Assembly: GCA_910584635.1 (NCBI GenBank)
Contig: CAJUBA010000001.1
Span: 1 to 64,000, forward strand
Length of the DNA stretch: 64,000 nucleotides
Origin: an uncultured Christensenella sp.
GTDB lineage: Bacteria > Bacillota > Clostridia > Christensenellales > UBA3700
Direction: 5' to 3'
The notes under the pieces are model-generated. The model made no database searches. It was not told the origin of the DNA and saw only the letters and a program-made list of their open reading frames with translations. Shown in pieces: positions 44,534 through 52,400 of the stretch (position 1 is its first letter; each line of letters starts with the position of its first letter). Both the position numbers and the translations under genes were made by a program.

Positions 44534-45181
44534 ATGAGTATGAAAATATCTCCGTCAATACTTTCGGCGGATTTTGCAAAAATGGGCGAAGACGTGTCCA
44601 AATTAAAGCAGTGGGGAGCCGATTGGGTACATTGCGACGTTATGGATGGAGTTTTTTGCCCAAATATCACTTTCGGCATTCCTATGATAAAGGCTATCAG
44701 AAAGTATACCGACCTGCCGCTTGACGTTCATCTTATGATTGTCAAGCCGGAAAGATACGTAGATAAGTTCTTGGACGCAGGCGCGGATATTATTACTTTT
44801 CATCCCGAAGTCAGCGAAAGTGTCGAAACTATAGTCGATACTGTTCATAGGCACGGGAAATTGGTAGGTTTGGTATTAAATCCGAATATTGAAGTAAAAA
44901 GTATTGAAAAGTATCTTGATATGATAGATTTGGTAATGCTTATGGGCGTGTATCCGGGATTTTCCGCGCAGAAATTTATAGAATTCACCATGGATAAAAT
45001 CTCCGAATTAAAAGAATTGATCGGAGAGCGCAACGTTTTGATAGAATTTGACGGGGGAGTAAGCGTAGACAATATTGCGGAAATGTCTGCAAGAGGTCTT
45101 GACGTTGCCGTTAGCGGAAGTTATGTTTTCGGAGCGAAAGATCCTGCCGATGCTATAAAATCCTTGAAAAACTTAACTTAA
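44534..45181 (+). CDS. rpe: Ribulose-phosphate 3-epimerase
   Basis: Pentose-phosphate enzyme, 215 residues, TIM barrel. ISPSILSADFAKMGED, WVHCDVMDGVFCPNITFG, DVHLMIVKPERY and VLIEFDGGVSVDNI carry the metal and catalytic residues. ATG 44534 is 8 nt behind AGGAG. A second ATG follows two codons later. It follows rsgA as in Bacillus. Confidence 0.97.
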   Translation: MSMKISPSILSADFAKMGEDVSKLKQWGADWVHCDVMDGVFCPNITFGIPMIKAIRKYTDLPLDVHLMIVKPERYVDKFLDAGADIITFHPEVSESVETIVDTVHRHGKLVGLVLNPNIEVKSIEKYLDMIDLVMLMGVYPGFSAQKFIEFTMDKISELKELIGERNVLIEFDGGVSVDNIAEMSARGLDVAVSGSYVFGAKDPADAIKSLKNLT

Positions 45182-45191
45182 TACCGTAAAG

Positions 45192-45220
45192 TAACCTAAT
45201 ACTTGTTGCAGGCATATACT
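45192..45220 (+). promoter_or_regulatory. Possible sigma-E promoter of spoVM
   Basis: TAACCTA (45192-45198), 14 bp, CATATACT (45213-45220). The -10 fits CATACAHT in 7 of 8 positions; the -35 fits KMATATT in 4 of 7. spoVM of Bacillus is a sigma-E gene. Confidence 0.45.
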
Positions 45221-45241
45221 GCATTAACCGGAAGGAGGTAT

Positions 45242-45319
45242 ATGGCAATGAGAATAATATGTATCAATCCGCCTAAATTTATTAAAATGATTCTGAGGAT
45301 ATTCAAGAAAAAGAATTGA
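45242..45319 (+). CDS. spoVM: SpoVM-like micro-protein
   Basis: A 25-codon ORF (MAMRIICINPPKF-IKMILRIFKKKN), or 23 codons if the second ATG (45248) is used. That ATG lies nine bases from AGGAGG, a better distance. The peptide is an amphipathic basic helix with the CINPPKFIKMILRIF core. Bacillus SpoVM has IKLPKFLGGIVRAML in the same positions: Pro9, Lys10, Phe11, Ile15 and Arg17 are shared when aligned by eye. SpoVM is a peripheral forespore-membrane peptide that anchors SpoIVA and the coat. Its place (rpe-[thiN]-spoVM-rpmB-yloU) is the Bacillus place. thiN is missing. Confidence 0.8.
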   Translation: MAMRIICINPPKFIKMILRIFKKKN

Positions 45320-45337
45320 CTTTGTATCGTTGGATTG

Positions 45338-45377
45338 AAAAAATACGTTCGCTAGCGTTTTGGCGGCGTATTTTTTT
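45338..45377 (+). terminator. Terminator after spoVM
   Basis: AAAAAATACG (45338-45347) pairs with CGTATTTTTTT (45367-45377), with a small CGC/GCG inner stem. Confidence 0.75.
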
Positions 45378-45425
45378 ATTCTAAAAAAGTAGAGTTGTGG
45401 CATTAAGAAAACGGCGTTGTAATAT

Positions 45426-45440
45426 TTGAACCTTGTTCAA
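45426..45440. promoter_or_regulatory. Palindromic operator-like site, copy B
   Basis: TTGAAC-CTT-GTTCAA between the convergent spoVM and rpmB terminators. Confidence 0.6.
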
Positions 45441-45498
45441 TATTTAATATTTGTCAGAAAAATATTGAAAATAGGTTTGTTAAATAAGTTTTGATATA

Positions 45499-45530
45499 AA
45501 AAAATCACTCCACTTTCGCAGAGTGATTTA
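45499..45530 (-). terminator. rpmB terminator
   Basis: On the minus strand AAATCACTC, loop, GAGTGATTTTTTT: 9-bp stem followed by a T run. Confidence 0.85.
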
Positions 45531-45548
45531 TAAATTTTAATTTATAGA

Positions 45549-45740
45549 TTAAGCACGTTCTACGGCACCGCTGCGAAGACATCTGGTGCATACATACAAA
45601 CTTTGTGTCGAACCGTTGTTGTTGACAACTTTGACTTTTTGAACGTTTGCGCCCCAACTTCTTCTGAATTTACGGTTGGAGTGGCTTACCTTATTTCCGC
45701 TTTGTTGTCCTTTGCCGCAGATAGCACATACTTTAGACAT
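45549..45740 (-). CDS. rpmB: Ribosomal protein bL28
   Basis: Large-subunit protein of 63 residues. Zinc-binding form with CAICGKG near the N-terminus and CTRCLRSG near the C-terminus; SHSNRKFRRSWGANVQKV is the family core. GGAGG precedes ATG by 8 nt. It lies opposite to its neighbours, as in Bacillus (from memory). It has its own terminator. Confidence 0.96.
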   Translation of the reverse strand: MSKVCAICGKGQQSGNKVSHSNRKFRRSWGANVQKVKVVNNNGSTQSLYVCTRCLRSGAVERA

Positions 45741-45894
45741 ACTTGAATACCTCCATTGACATATTGCCTAAATATAATAGCACTCTATTAAAACAAAAGC
45801 AAGGAAAAACGATATCTTTTTCAAAAAATTTCATAAAATTACATACTTTTGCTTATATTAGAATGTGCGGGCGTCTAAAATATAACGAAAATGC

Positions 45895-45923
45895 TTGCAT
45901 AAGGCATATTTTTTTGTTAAAAT
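45895..45923 (+). promoter_or_regulatory. asp23-fakA promoter with near-leaderless start
   Basis: TTGCAT (45895-45900), 17 bp, TAAAAT (45918-45923), then 8 nt to ATG 45932. No Shine-Dalgarno. Confidence 0.75.
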
Positions 45924-45931
45924 TACAATAT

Positions 45932-46282
45932 ATGGCAGTAAAAACATCAAATTATTACGGAAGAATAATCATAACCGACAAGGCCATATCTATGGTGGCG
46001 CATTTTGCGGCGGCCGATTGTTACGGCGTCGTGGATCTTGTGTCGCGCAAACTTAGTGACAGTATAAGCGAATTTTTTAACAAAAACCCTTTGGGAAAGG
46101 GCGTAAAGATTGTTACTATGAAAAATAAGATTAATATTGAACTTTTCGTTGTCCTCAGAGAGGGCGTAAATATAGATGCGGTAACCGATTCTATTAAGAG
46201 TACGGTTAAGTATAACGTGGAGACGTATACTGGCATGAGGGTTGACGGTGTGATCGTCAACGTAGTGGGTGTAAAAGTTTAA
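45932..46282 (+). CDS. Asp23/Gls24-family envelope stress protein
   Basis: 116 residues from ATG 45932 (MAVKTSNYYGRIIITDKAIS). The longer frame upstream runs across the promoter and is unlikely. TGMRVDGVIVNVVGVKV at the C-terminus is the family end. Homologues (YloU, Asp23, AmaP partner) sit at the membrane and affect envelope stress. It is upstream of and 12 nt from fakA, as yloU-yloV in Bacillus. Confidence 0.9.
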   Translation: MAVKTSNYYGRIIITDKAISMVAHFAAADCYGVVDLVSRKLSDSISEFFNKNPLGKGVKIVTMKNKINIELFVVLREGVNIDAVTDSIKSTVKYNVETYTGMRVDGVIVNVVGVKV

Positions 46283-46294
46283 TCGGAGACTATA

Positions 46295-47929
46295 ATGAAA
46301 GTTTTGGATAGTGCCAAGATATTGCAGATGCTCGACGGCGGATATAGGTATTTGAAAGCCAATAAAGCAATGGTTGACGCTCTGAATGTCTTTCCGGTTC
46401 CCGATGGAGATACGGGAACGAACATGTCGCTGACAATGGAGTCGGCAATAAAGGAAGTAAAATCAGTAGAAACTGACGATATAAGAGAAATTTTAACAGC
46501 GTATTCGAGAGGCGCGCTCAAAGGAGCGAGAGGAAACTCGGGCGTTATATTGTCGCAGATTATTAAAGGTTTGGCGGTAGTGCTTTCGGATGAAAAATCC
46601 ATCACTACAAAGTCGTTTGCCAATGCGTTAAGACATTCCAGAGAGATTGCCTACAACGCCGTTACAAAGCCGAAAGAAGGCACGGTATTGACCGTAATCA
46701 GGTATTTGGCGGAAAATGCGGCGTCAATAGCCAATAAAAACGCGTCGTTTATCAATTTTTTCGATCAACTTATTAAAAAAGGCGAAGAGATTCTTCAAAA
46801 GACGCCGGACATGTTGCCTGTGCTTAAACAAGCGGGCGTAGTGGATGCCGGCGGTAAAGGTCTAATGTGCGTTTTGCAAGGCTATTACAACGCTTTGGCT
46901 GGCGTAGATATACCGGAAATTATCGAAGAAAGCGAAAGCGCGGTAGTTCCCGCGCCGATGCTGGATGCGTTCGGAAATGACGAACATGACCTTGATAATA
47001 TAAAGTATGCTTATTGTACAGAATACTTTGTTATAAATCTTAAAAAACATATAACCGAAGAAGATGTAGAGAAACTTAGAGATAAATTGATGGCGATCGG
47101 CGATTGCGTAATAGTAATCGGCGACGTTTCTTTAATAAAGGTACACGTTCATACCAATCAGCCTAACAGGGCGTTGTATTACGCGTTGCAACTCGGAGAA
47201 CTCGACAAAGTCAAAATCGAGAATATGTTGGAGCAGCACAGGGCGCTCGTGAGAGAAAAAGAGAACTCCAAGAAAGAAATCGGCTTGATTTCTATATGCG
47301 CGGGCGAAGGAATTGCAAATATATTCAAAGAATTGACGATAGATGAGGTAATTGAGGGCGGTCAGACCATGAATCCGAGCGTCGAAGACATACTCAATGC
47401 GGTAGAGAAAATAAATTCCGACAATATAATTGTGCTTCCCAACAATAAAAACATAATAATGGCGGCGGAAAAGGTTAAAGAATTAACTAAAAAGAATATA
47501 TACGTAATTCCGACGGTCGAAGTGGCGCAAGGTATAAGAGCGGCGTTTGCTTTTGATATAAATCAATCGGTAGAACAGAACGTTGCCGAAATGACCGCGT
47601 CCTATGAAGATTTGAAATGCGGGCAGGTTACCAATGCCGTAAGAAACACGAATTTGGACGGTTTTGAGATATCTGAAGGCGATATAATCGGATTGGACGG
47701 CAAACTTATCATTGCCGACAGCAAGAGCGTGGAAGAAACTTCGCTTGCCGTAATAGAAAAACTCGTCGACGAGTGGAGCGAGGTTATTACCTTGTATTAC
47801 GGAGAAGGCGTAAGCAAAGAAGACGTAGAAAAACTAACCGCTAAACTCAAAGAAAAGTATGACGGATTTGATATCGTAAGTTACTACGGAGGTCAACCTC
47901 ACTACTATTATCTGATTTCGGTAGAATAA
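46295..47929 (+). CDS. fakA: DAK2/FakA-like kinase (YloV)
   Basis: 544 residues. The N-terminal DhaL-like domain has LNVFPVPDGDTGTNMSLTM (about 30-48, Mg/nucleotide aspartates) and GARGNSGVILSQI. The C-terminal DegV/FakA-C domain follows. FakA phosphorylates fatty acids bound to FakB; no FakB/DegV gene is seen in the window. It follows asp23 and is ended by a terminator. Confidence 0.9.
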   Translation: MKVLDSAKILQMLDGGYRYLKANKAMVDALNVFPVPDGDTGTNMSLTMESAIKEVKSVETDDIREILTAYSRGALKGARGNSGVILSQIIKGLAVVLSDEKSITTKSFANALRHSREIAYNAVTKPKEGTVLTVIRYLAENAASIANKNASFINFFDQLIKKGEEILQKTPDMLPVLKQAGVVDAGGKGLMCVLQGYYNALAGVDIPEIIEESESAVVPAPMLDAFGNDEHDLDNIKYAYCTEYFVINLKKHITEEDVEKLRDKLMAIGDCVIVIGDVSLIKVHVHTNQPNRALYYALQLGELDKVKIENMLEQHRALVREKENSKKEIGLISICAGEGIANIFKELTIDEVIEGGQTMNPSVEDILNAVEKINSDNIIVLPNNKNIIMAAEKVKELTKKNIYVIPTVEVAQGIRAAFAFDINQSVEQNVAEMTASYEDLKCGQVTNAVRNTNLDGFEISEGDIIGLDGKLIIADSKSVEETSLAVIEKLVDEWSEVITLYYGEGVSKEDVEKLTAKLKEKYDGFDIVSYYGGQPHYYYLISVE

Positions 47930-47948
47930 TTACCAATTTTCGACAAAA

Positions 47949-47963
47949 TTGAACTTTGTTCAA
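47949..47963. promoter_or_regulatory. Palindromic operator-like site, copy C
   Basis: TTGAAC-TTT-GTTCAA, 19 nt past the fakA stop and upstream of its terminator. Confidence 0.6.
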
Positions 47964-47978
47964 ATAATATAATTATCG

Positions 47979-48013
47979 ACCTATATCGTAAAAAAATTGC
48001 GATATAGGTTTTC
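47979..48013 (+). terminator. fakA terminator
   Basis: ACCTATATCG (47979-47988), loop TAAAAAAATTG, CGATATAGGT (48000-48009), then TTTTC. A perfect 10-bp stem. Confidence 0.8.
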
Positions 48014-48157
48014 TCTACTCAAAACAATCGATAGTTGACGCAATAATTATAATCCTGTCGCGTCGGCAAAACAAATATATTATTATATTTATTCGGCAAT
48101 AATATTTAGTATAATTTAATTGCGCTTGTAATTTAATTTATTTAAGCGTTCAACAAA

Positions 48158-48172
48158 CTGAACTCTGTTCAA
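48158..48172. promoter_or_regulatory. Palindromic operator-like site, copy D
   Basis: CTGAAC-TCT-GTTCAA (one mismatch from the palindrome), about 46 nt upstream of the recG -35 box. The 324-bp fakA-recG gap holds copies C and D, the fakA terminator and the recG promoter, and no gene. Confidence 0.55.
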
Positions 48173-48217
48173 ATTTATTGCAAATCTATTGTTATAAATA
48201 TGAACGGGGAATTTTGC

Positions 48218-48247
48218 TTGTTTTTTAAGAGCGCGATATTATATAAT
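48218..48247 (+). promoter_or_regulatory. recG promoter with leaderless start
   Basis: TTGTTT (48218-48223), 18 bp, TATAAT (48242-48247), six bases, ATG 48254. No Shine-Dalgarno. Confidence 0.65.
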
Positions 48248-48253
48248 ATTATT

Positions 48254-50248
48254 ATGGAATTGATAGACGTAAAAGGCGTAGGAGCAAAGACTCTTGAAAA
48301 ACTTAAAAAATTGGGGATAGAAAGCGTCAAGGACGCGATTTATTTTTATCCCAAATTTTATTGGGATATGACGAAAGAAACCGTTCTCGACGAAATTGAA
48401 AACGGCGATTACGTTTTATTAAAGGGAACTCTTTCTTCCGTAAGCGGATTGATAAGAGCGAAACGCGGATTGACTTTTTGCACCGCTTCGTTAAACACGC
48501 AAGGAAAGAAGGTTAAACTTACTTGGTTTAATTCACCGTTCGTTCTTCCTCTTATAAAACAGAGCGGAGAATTTTTGTTTTGGGGCAAGGCGCGTATCAA
48601 CGGCAAAAAAATAGAGATGTCTAATCCCAGTTTTGAAAAGGCGGAGGAAAACAAGCGTCTGCAAGGAATCGTTCCAATCTATCCGTTGAAAGACATTGTA
48701 GGACAGCAACTTTTCAGGAATATCGTCAAACAGTGCTTAGATTCTTATAAAGTTGCAAGCAAACTTGACGATTATACAGATTTGTCTTTGGACGGCGCGT
48801 TTAGAATTGTTCACGAGCCGTTGGATATGAAAGAATGTAACGCCGCGAGAAAGAGAATCGCTATAGAAGAGTTGGTCTATCAGATAATTGCGTATAGAGT
48901 CGTCAAGAATAACGGCGCCAACAAAAAACCTCATCCCTATCTTGAAGAATTTTCGTCGATTGAAGAAGAGATAAAAAATTTGCCTTATACTTTGACTCCT
49001 TCGCAAGACAAGGCTATAAGAGAAATTGTTGACGATTTGAAAAGGGACAAGCACACCAACAGAATGTTGATGGGCGACGTAGGTTCGGGAAAAACGGTAA
49101 TTGCCTTGCTTTCATGTCTTTTCGCCAAAAAGTGCGGAAAGCAGTCGTCAATCATGGCTCCGACCGAAATTTTAGCAAGACAGCATTACAAGACGGCGTT
49201 ATCTTTGTTTTCCGATAAGATGTCGGTTGCGCTTTTGACGGCGTCGACGCCGACGGCGGAGAAAAAAGATATAATTACAAGATTGCAAAACGGACAAATC
49301 GATCTTGTCGTAGGTACGCACGCCGTACTCAACGATAAAGTCAAGTTCGATAATCTCGGACTTATCGTTATAGACGAATTGCATAGATTCGGGGTAAGAC
49401 AGAAAAGCAAACTCGAAGACAAAGCGGTGGGAGTTGACGTTATCGTTATGAGCGCTACGCCTATCCCAAGAGCGCTTGCGCTTTCCGTTTACGGAGATTT
49501 GGATATTTCGTCTTTGCAACCTCGCGAGGGTACGGGGGATAATATTACGACCTTTGTTATGGGCGACGATAAACTCAAAGGACTTTACAAATTTATCAAT
49601 GAAAGAGTTTCTTTCGGCGAACAGGCGTATATTGTGTGTCCTCTTGTGGAAGATAGCGAAGGATTGGAAGTATTTTCGGCAAAGATGCTGTATAAACAAC
49701 TTGTTAAAAAGGAACTTGCCGAACTCAACGTAGGACTTATTTACGGAAGTATGAAAGATAAAGACAAGAGTGAAATCATGTCAAGATTTTACGCGGGCGA
49801 TATAGACGTCCTTGTCGCGACTTCCGTAATCGAAGTGGGTATAGATTCGCAAAGAGCGAGCGTAATGGCGGTACTCAACAGCGATAGATTCGGTTTGGCG
49901 GCATTGCATCAGTTGAGAGGAAGAGTAGGCAGAAATCCTCAAATTAAATCCTATTGCTTTTTGCATACGTCCAAAGAAGAAGAAAATTTGCGTTTGGACG
50001 CGCTCAGAGATAATAAAGACGGCTTGAAAATTGCCGAGATTGACGCCGATATGCGAGGCTACGGAGATTTTCTCGGTATAAATCAAAGCGGCGGAAGCGG
50101 AAAAATAGGAGTATTTATCAACAAAAGAATTATTGAAGAGTGTAAAAATATCGCAGATTCTTTAATGGAAGAGGGAAGTATTTTTCAAGAATATGACGAT
50201 ATACTTGCCAAATATCTGTCTATGATGCAAGGAGTTACTCTAAGTTAG
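48254..50248 (+). CDS. recG: ATP-dependent DNA helicase RecG
   Basis: Branch-migration helicase of stalled forks and recombination. It has 664 residues from ATG 48254 (MELIDVKGVGAKTLEKL). A longer frame from 48200 would run through the promoter. The wedge domain, Walker A LMGDVGSGKTVIALLS, DELHRFGVRQ (DExH), SATPIPRALAL, and the C-terminal HQLRGRVGRNPQIKSYC motif are complete. Confidence 0.96.
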   Translation: MELIDVKGVGAKTLEKLKKLGIESVKDAIYFYPKFYWDMTKETVLDEIENGDYVLLKGTLSSVSGLIRAKRGLTFCTASLNTQGKKVKLTWFNSPFVLPLIKQSGEFLFWGKARINGKKIEMSNPSFEKAEENKRLQGIVPIYPLKDIVGQQLFRNIVKQCLDSYKVASKLDDYTDLSLDGAFRIVHEPLDMKECNAARKRIAIEELVYQIIAYRVVKNNGANKKPHPYLEEFSSIEEEIKNLPYTLTPSQDKAIREIVDDLKRDKHTNRMLMGDVGSGKTVIALLSCLFAKKCGKQSSIMAPTEILARQHYKTALSLFSDKMSVALLTASTPTAEKKDIITRLQNGQIDLVVGTHAVLNDKVKFDNLGLIVIDELHRFGVRQKSKLEDKAVGVDVIVMSATPIPRALALSVYGDLDISSLQPREGTGDNITTFVMGDDKLKGLYKFINERVSFGEQAYIVCPLVEDSEGLEVFSAKMLYKQLVKKELAELNVGLIYGSMKDKDKSEIMSRFYAGDIDVLVATSVIEVGIDSQRASVMAVLNSDRFGLAALHQLRGRVGRNPQIKSYCFLHTSKEEENLRLDALRDNKDGLKIAEIDADMRGYGDFLGINQSGGSGKIGVFINKRIIEECKNIADSLMEEGSIFQEYDDILAKYLSMMQGVTLS

Positions 50249-50646
50249 TGCGTTCGGCAAATTTCGCCGACTGATTCTTAGTTTTGCGTTCGACTGACAT
50301 ACGATTTGACTAGCCATTCATACATTCAAAAAAATCCATTTATTATTTACTTATATTTCTCTTATTGCCAAACGTAGCGGGTTATTTTTTTGCTAATATT
50401 GCAATTATTTTTTTAATTTATTCAGATTATTAAATCTATCCATTAGATATATTAGGTTGAAAATTCAATAGTGAAAGTATATTTGAATAATTACAAAAAA
50501 AGTATACGTTTCCTGACTATTATATTTTATTGAAAATTACCAAAATTTAGGGTAATTTATCATTTTTATTATACAAAATCATGCTTATTTAGTCAATATA
50601 TTTTGGTCAATAAAACTATACTTTTCCTGACTGTAAGGAGAAGACT
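50249..50646 (+). other. AT-rich gap between recG and LRR gene
   Basis: No gene found. A short TCGGC/GCCGA hairpin (50254-50270) follows recG. Two direct repeats of TATAC-(G/T)TTTCCTGACT lie at 50503-50520 and 50617-50634, the second just before the Shine-Dalgarno of the LRR gene. No clear -35/-10 pair was found. Confidence 0.4.
50503..50634 (+). repeat. Pair of 18-bp direct repeats upstream of LRR gene
   Basis: TATACGTTTCCTGACTAT (50503-50520) and TATACTTTTCCTGACTGT (50617-50634) match in 16 of 18 positions. Confidence 0.6.
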
Positions 50647-52239
50647 ATGAAAAAACAGTTTTTATCTATCATAATAGTTGTTCTGGTAATAATATCTATG
50701 ATAGCATGCGTTGGCTGCGAGCCTAAGCCGGTTGATCCGCCGCCGTCGGGAGATAATATGCCTAGCGGCGAAAATCCTCCGCCAAGCGGTGAACAGACTC
50801 CCGGAGATAACAAACCCGGAGATGGAGAAGACAATTCGGGCGATGGCGAGGAAGATCCGGGCGACGGGGAAAACAATCCGGGAGAGGAAAATCCCGGCGA
50901 CGGAGATTCCGACGAAGATAAGTGGGACGATAGCATAGATTATTCCAAGGTTTATACTGTCGAAGAAGGCGTGATTACGGGCATGACCGCTTACGGTGAA
51001 ACGCTGACGCACGTTGTTATTCCCGAAAAAGTAGGCGACGTACTAATTACCGAAATAGGCGCAAAAGCCTTTATGAATAATGAGAAAATTCAACGCGTAA
51101 GATTTGCGACAGCAAGCGCGTTGAAGATAAATACTTATGCGTTTTGGGGTTGCGATAATCTTAAATCGGTGGAATTTTCCTCTGGAGTAAACGACCTAGC
51201 AATAAGAGTTTTAGGTTGGTGTACTTCTTTGGAAAAGATAAGCGTTGACGAATCCAACGAAAAGTATATGAGCGAAGGCAACTGCGTTATTGAGAAGGAA
51301 AGCAAAAGACTTGTATACGGTTGTAAGACAAGTAAAATTCCGAATTACGTTACTTCTATCGGAACTTATGCTTTCGGCGAACAGGCTACTTTAGAGAGCA
51401 TTCAAATTCCGGTCGAAGTAGAAAGTATAGAAAGTTATGCGTTTTACGGATGTTCTTCGCTAAAAAATATTGAAATTTCAAGCGGAATCAAAAGTTTAGC
51501 AGCCGGCGCGTTTTATGATTGTAGCAAATTGAGAAAAATCGTTATTCCCGCAAATGTGGAAATAATAGAGAAAAACGCGTTTTACGGATGTTCGGGAGCG
51601 ACGCTTTATTGCGAAGTGGCGTCTAAGCCTGACGGTTTTGTCGACGGGATGGATGCTGATAGAAGACAAATAAAATGGTATCAAGCGTCCAACGTACAAG
51701 TCTTGCCCGTAGTATGGGATTGCAAAAACAACGAATTGGACGAACAAGGAAATATACATTATTATTCGGAAGACGGACTGCATTACTCGCTCAAAGACGG
51801 GAACGCGACCGTATTGCCGCAAGCGAGGGATATTGTCGACGCCAAAATAAAATCCGTCATAACTTATAAAAACGTAAATTACGACGTTACCGTTATCTAT
51901 GACCGCGCATTTTGGCAGAACAATAAATTGAAAAGCGTAGTTATTCCCGCGAGCGTAACCGCGATAAATGCAAACGCTTTCAGAGAATCCTCGATTGAAA
52001 GCATTACGTTTGAAAGCGGTTCGCAACTATCTAAAATAGGTACTTACGCATTTAACGGTTGTACGCGCCTGAAAAGTATAGTTATTCCTTTGTCGACGGC
52101 AAATATTGCTTCTAATGCTTTCAAAGGATGTTCGTCTATGACGGAAATCAACTGCGAGGCTGATTCTAAACCCGCGGGATGGGGCAGTACATGGAATCCC
52201 GATAATATAAACGTAGTTTGGGGATACAAAGCAAATTAA
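50647..52239 (+). CDS. BspA-type LRR_5 lipoprotein, second
   Basis: 530 residues. The signal peptide ends at CVGC (Cys24). A Pro/Gly/Asp/Glu-rich linker (GENPPPSGEQTPGDN, GDGEDNSGDGEEDPGDG) runs to about residue 95. LRR_5 units follow (KIQRVRFATASALKI, YAFWGCDNLKSV, YAFYGCSSLKNIEI, AFYDCSKLRKIVI). A second module, QGNIHYYSEDGLHYSLKDG, closely matches that of the 14628 gene. It ends INCEADSKPAGW...VVWGYKAN. It lacks the Cys/His-rich segment. AAGGAG lies 6-7 nt before ATG. Probably a glycan- or host-binding surface protein; ligand unknown. Confidence 0.85.
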   Translation: MKKQFLSIIIVVLVIISMIACVGCEPKPVDPPPSGDNMPSGENPPPSGEQTPGDNKPGDGEDNSGDGEEDPGDGENNPGEENPGDGDSDEDKWDDSIDYSKVYTVEEGVITGMTAYGETLTHVVIPEKVGDVLITEIGAKAFMNNEKIQRVRFATASALKINTYAFWGCDNLKSVEFSSGVNDLAIRVLGWCTSLEKISVDESNEKYMSEGNCVIEKESKRLVYGCKTSKIPNYVTSIGTYAFGEQATLESIQIPVEVESIESYAFYGCSSLKNIEISSGIKSLAAGAFYDCSKLRKIVIPANVEIIEKNAFYGCSGATLYCEVASKPDGFVDGMDADRRQIKWYQASNVQVLPVVWDCKNNELDEQGNIHYYSEDGLHYSLKDGNATVLPQARDIVDAKIKSVITYKNVNYDVTVIYDRAFWQNNKLKSVVIPASVTAINANAFRESSIESITFESGSQLSKIGTYAFNGCTRLKSIVIPLSTANIASNAFKGCSSMTEINCEADSKPAGWGSTWNPDNINVVWGYKAN

Positions 52240-52262
52240 AGTTTGCAAATCGATTTTATCGG

Positions 52263-52297
52263 CGGACGGGGCAAATAGTCCCGTCTGTCTGTTTTTT
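52263..52297 (+). terminator. Terminator of second LRR gene
   Basis: CGGACGGG, loop GCAAATAGT, CCCGTCTG, then a run of six T after TCTG. Seven to eight stem pairs. Confidence 0.8.
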
Positions 52298-52327
52298 AAT
52301 AAATTTTTGTCAATTACTCGCGGATTA

Positions 52328-52356
52328 TAGACAAAATATAAATTTGGTATTATAAT
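52328..52356 (+). promoter_or_regulatory. his operon promoter
   Basis: TAGACA (52328-52333), 17 bp, TATAAT (52351-52356). A leader of about 38 nt follows; it is too short for a T-box. Confidence 0.65.
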
Positions 52357-52400
52357 ATATGCGTAATATTTTACTATAATTTGTAAAGGTCGTACATACA

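Noticed and set aside
45743..45931. Upstream extension of asp23
   Set aside because: It runs through the TTGCAT/TAAAAT promoter and family members begin near MAVKT.
45426..48172. LexA boxes for the TTGAAC-N3-GTTCAA sites
   Set aside because: Gram-positive LexA needs CGAAC-N4-GTTCG; spacing and flanks differ.
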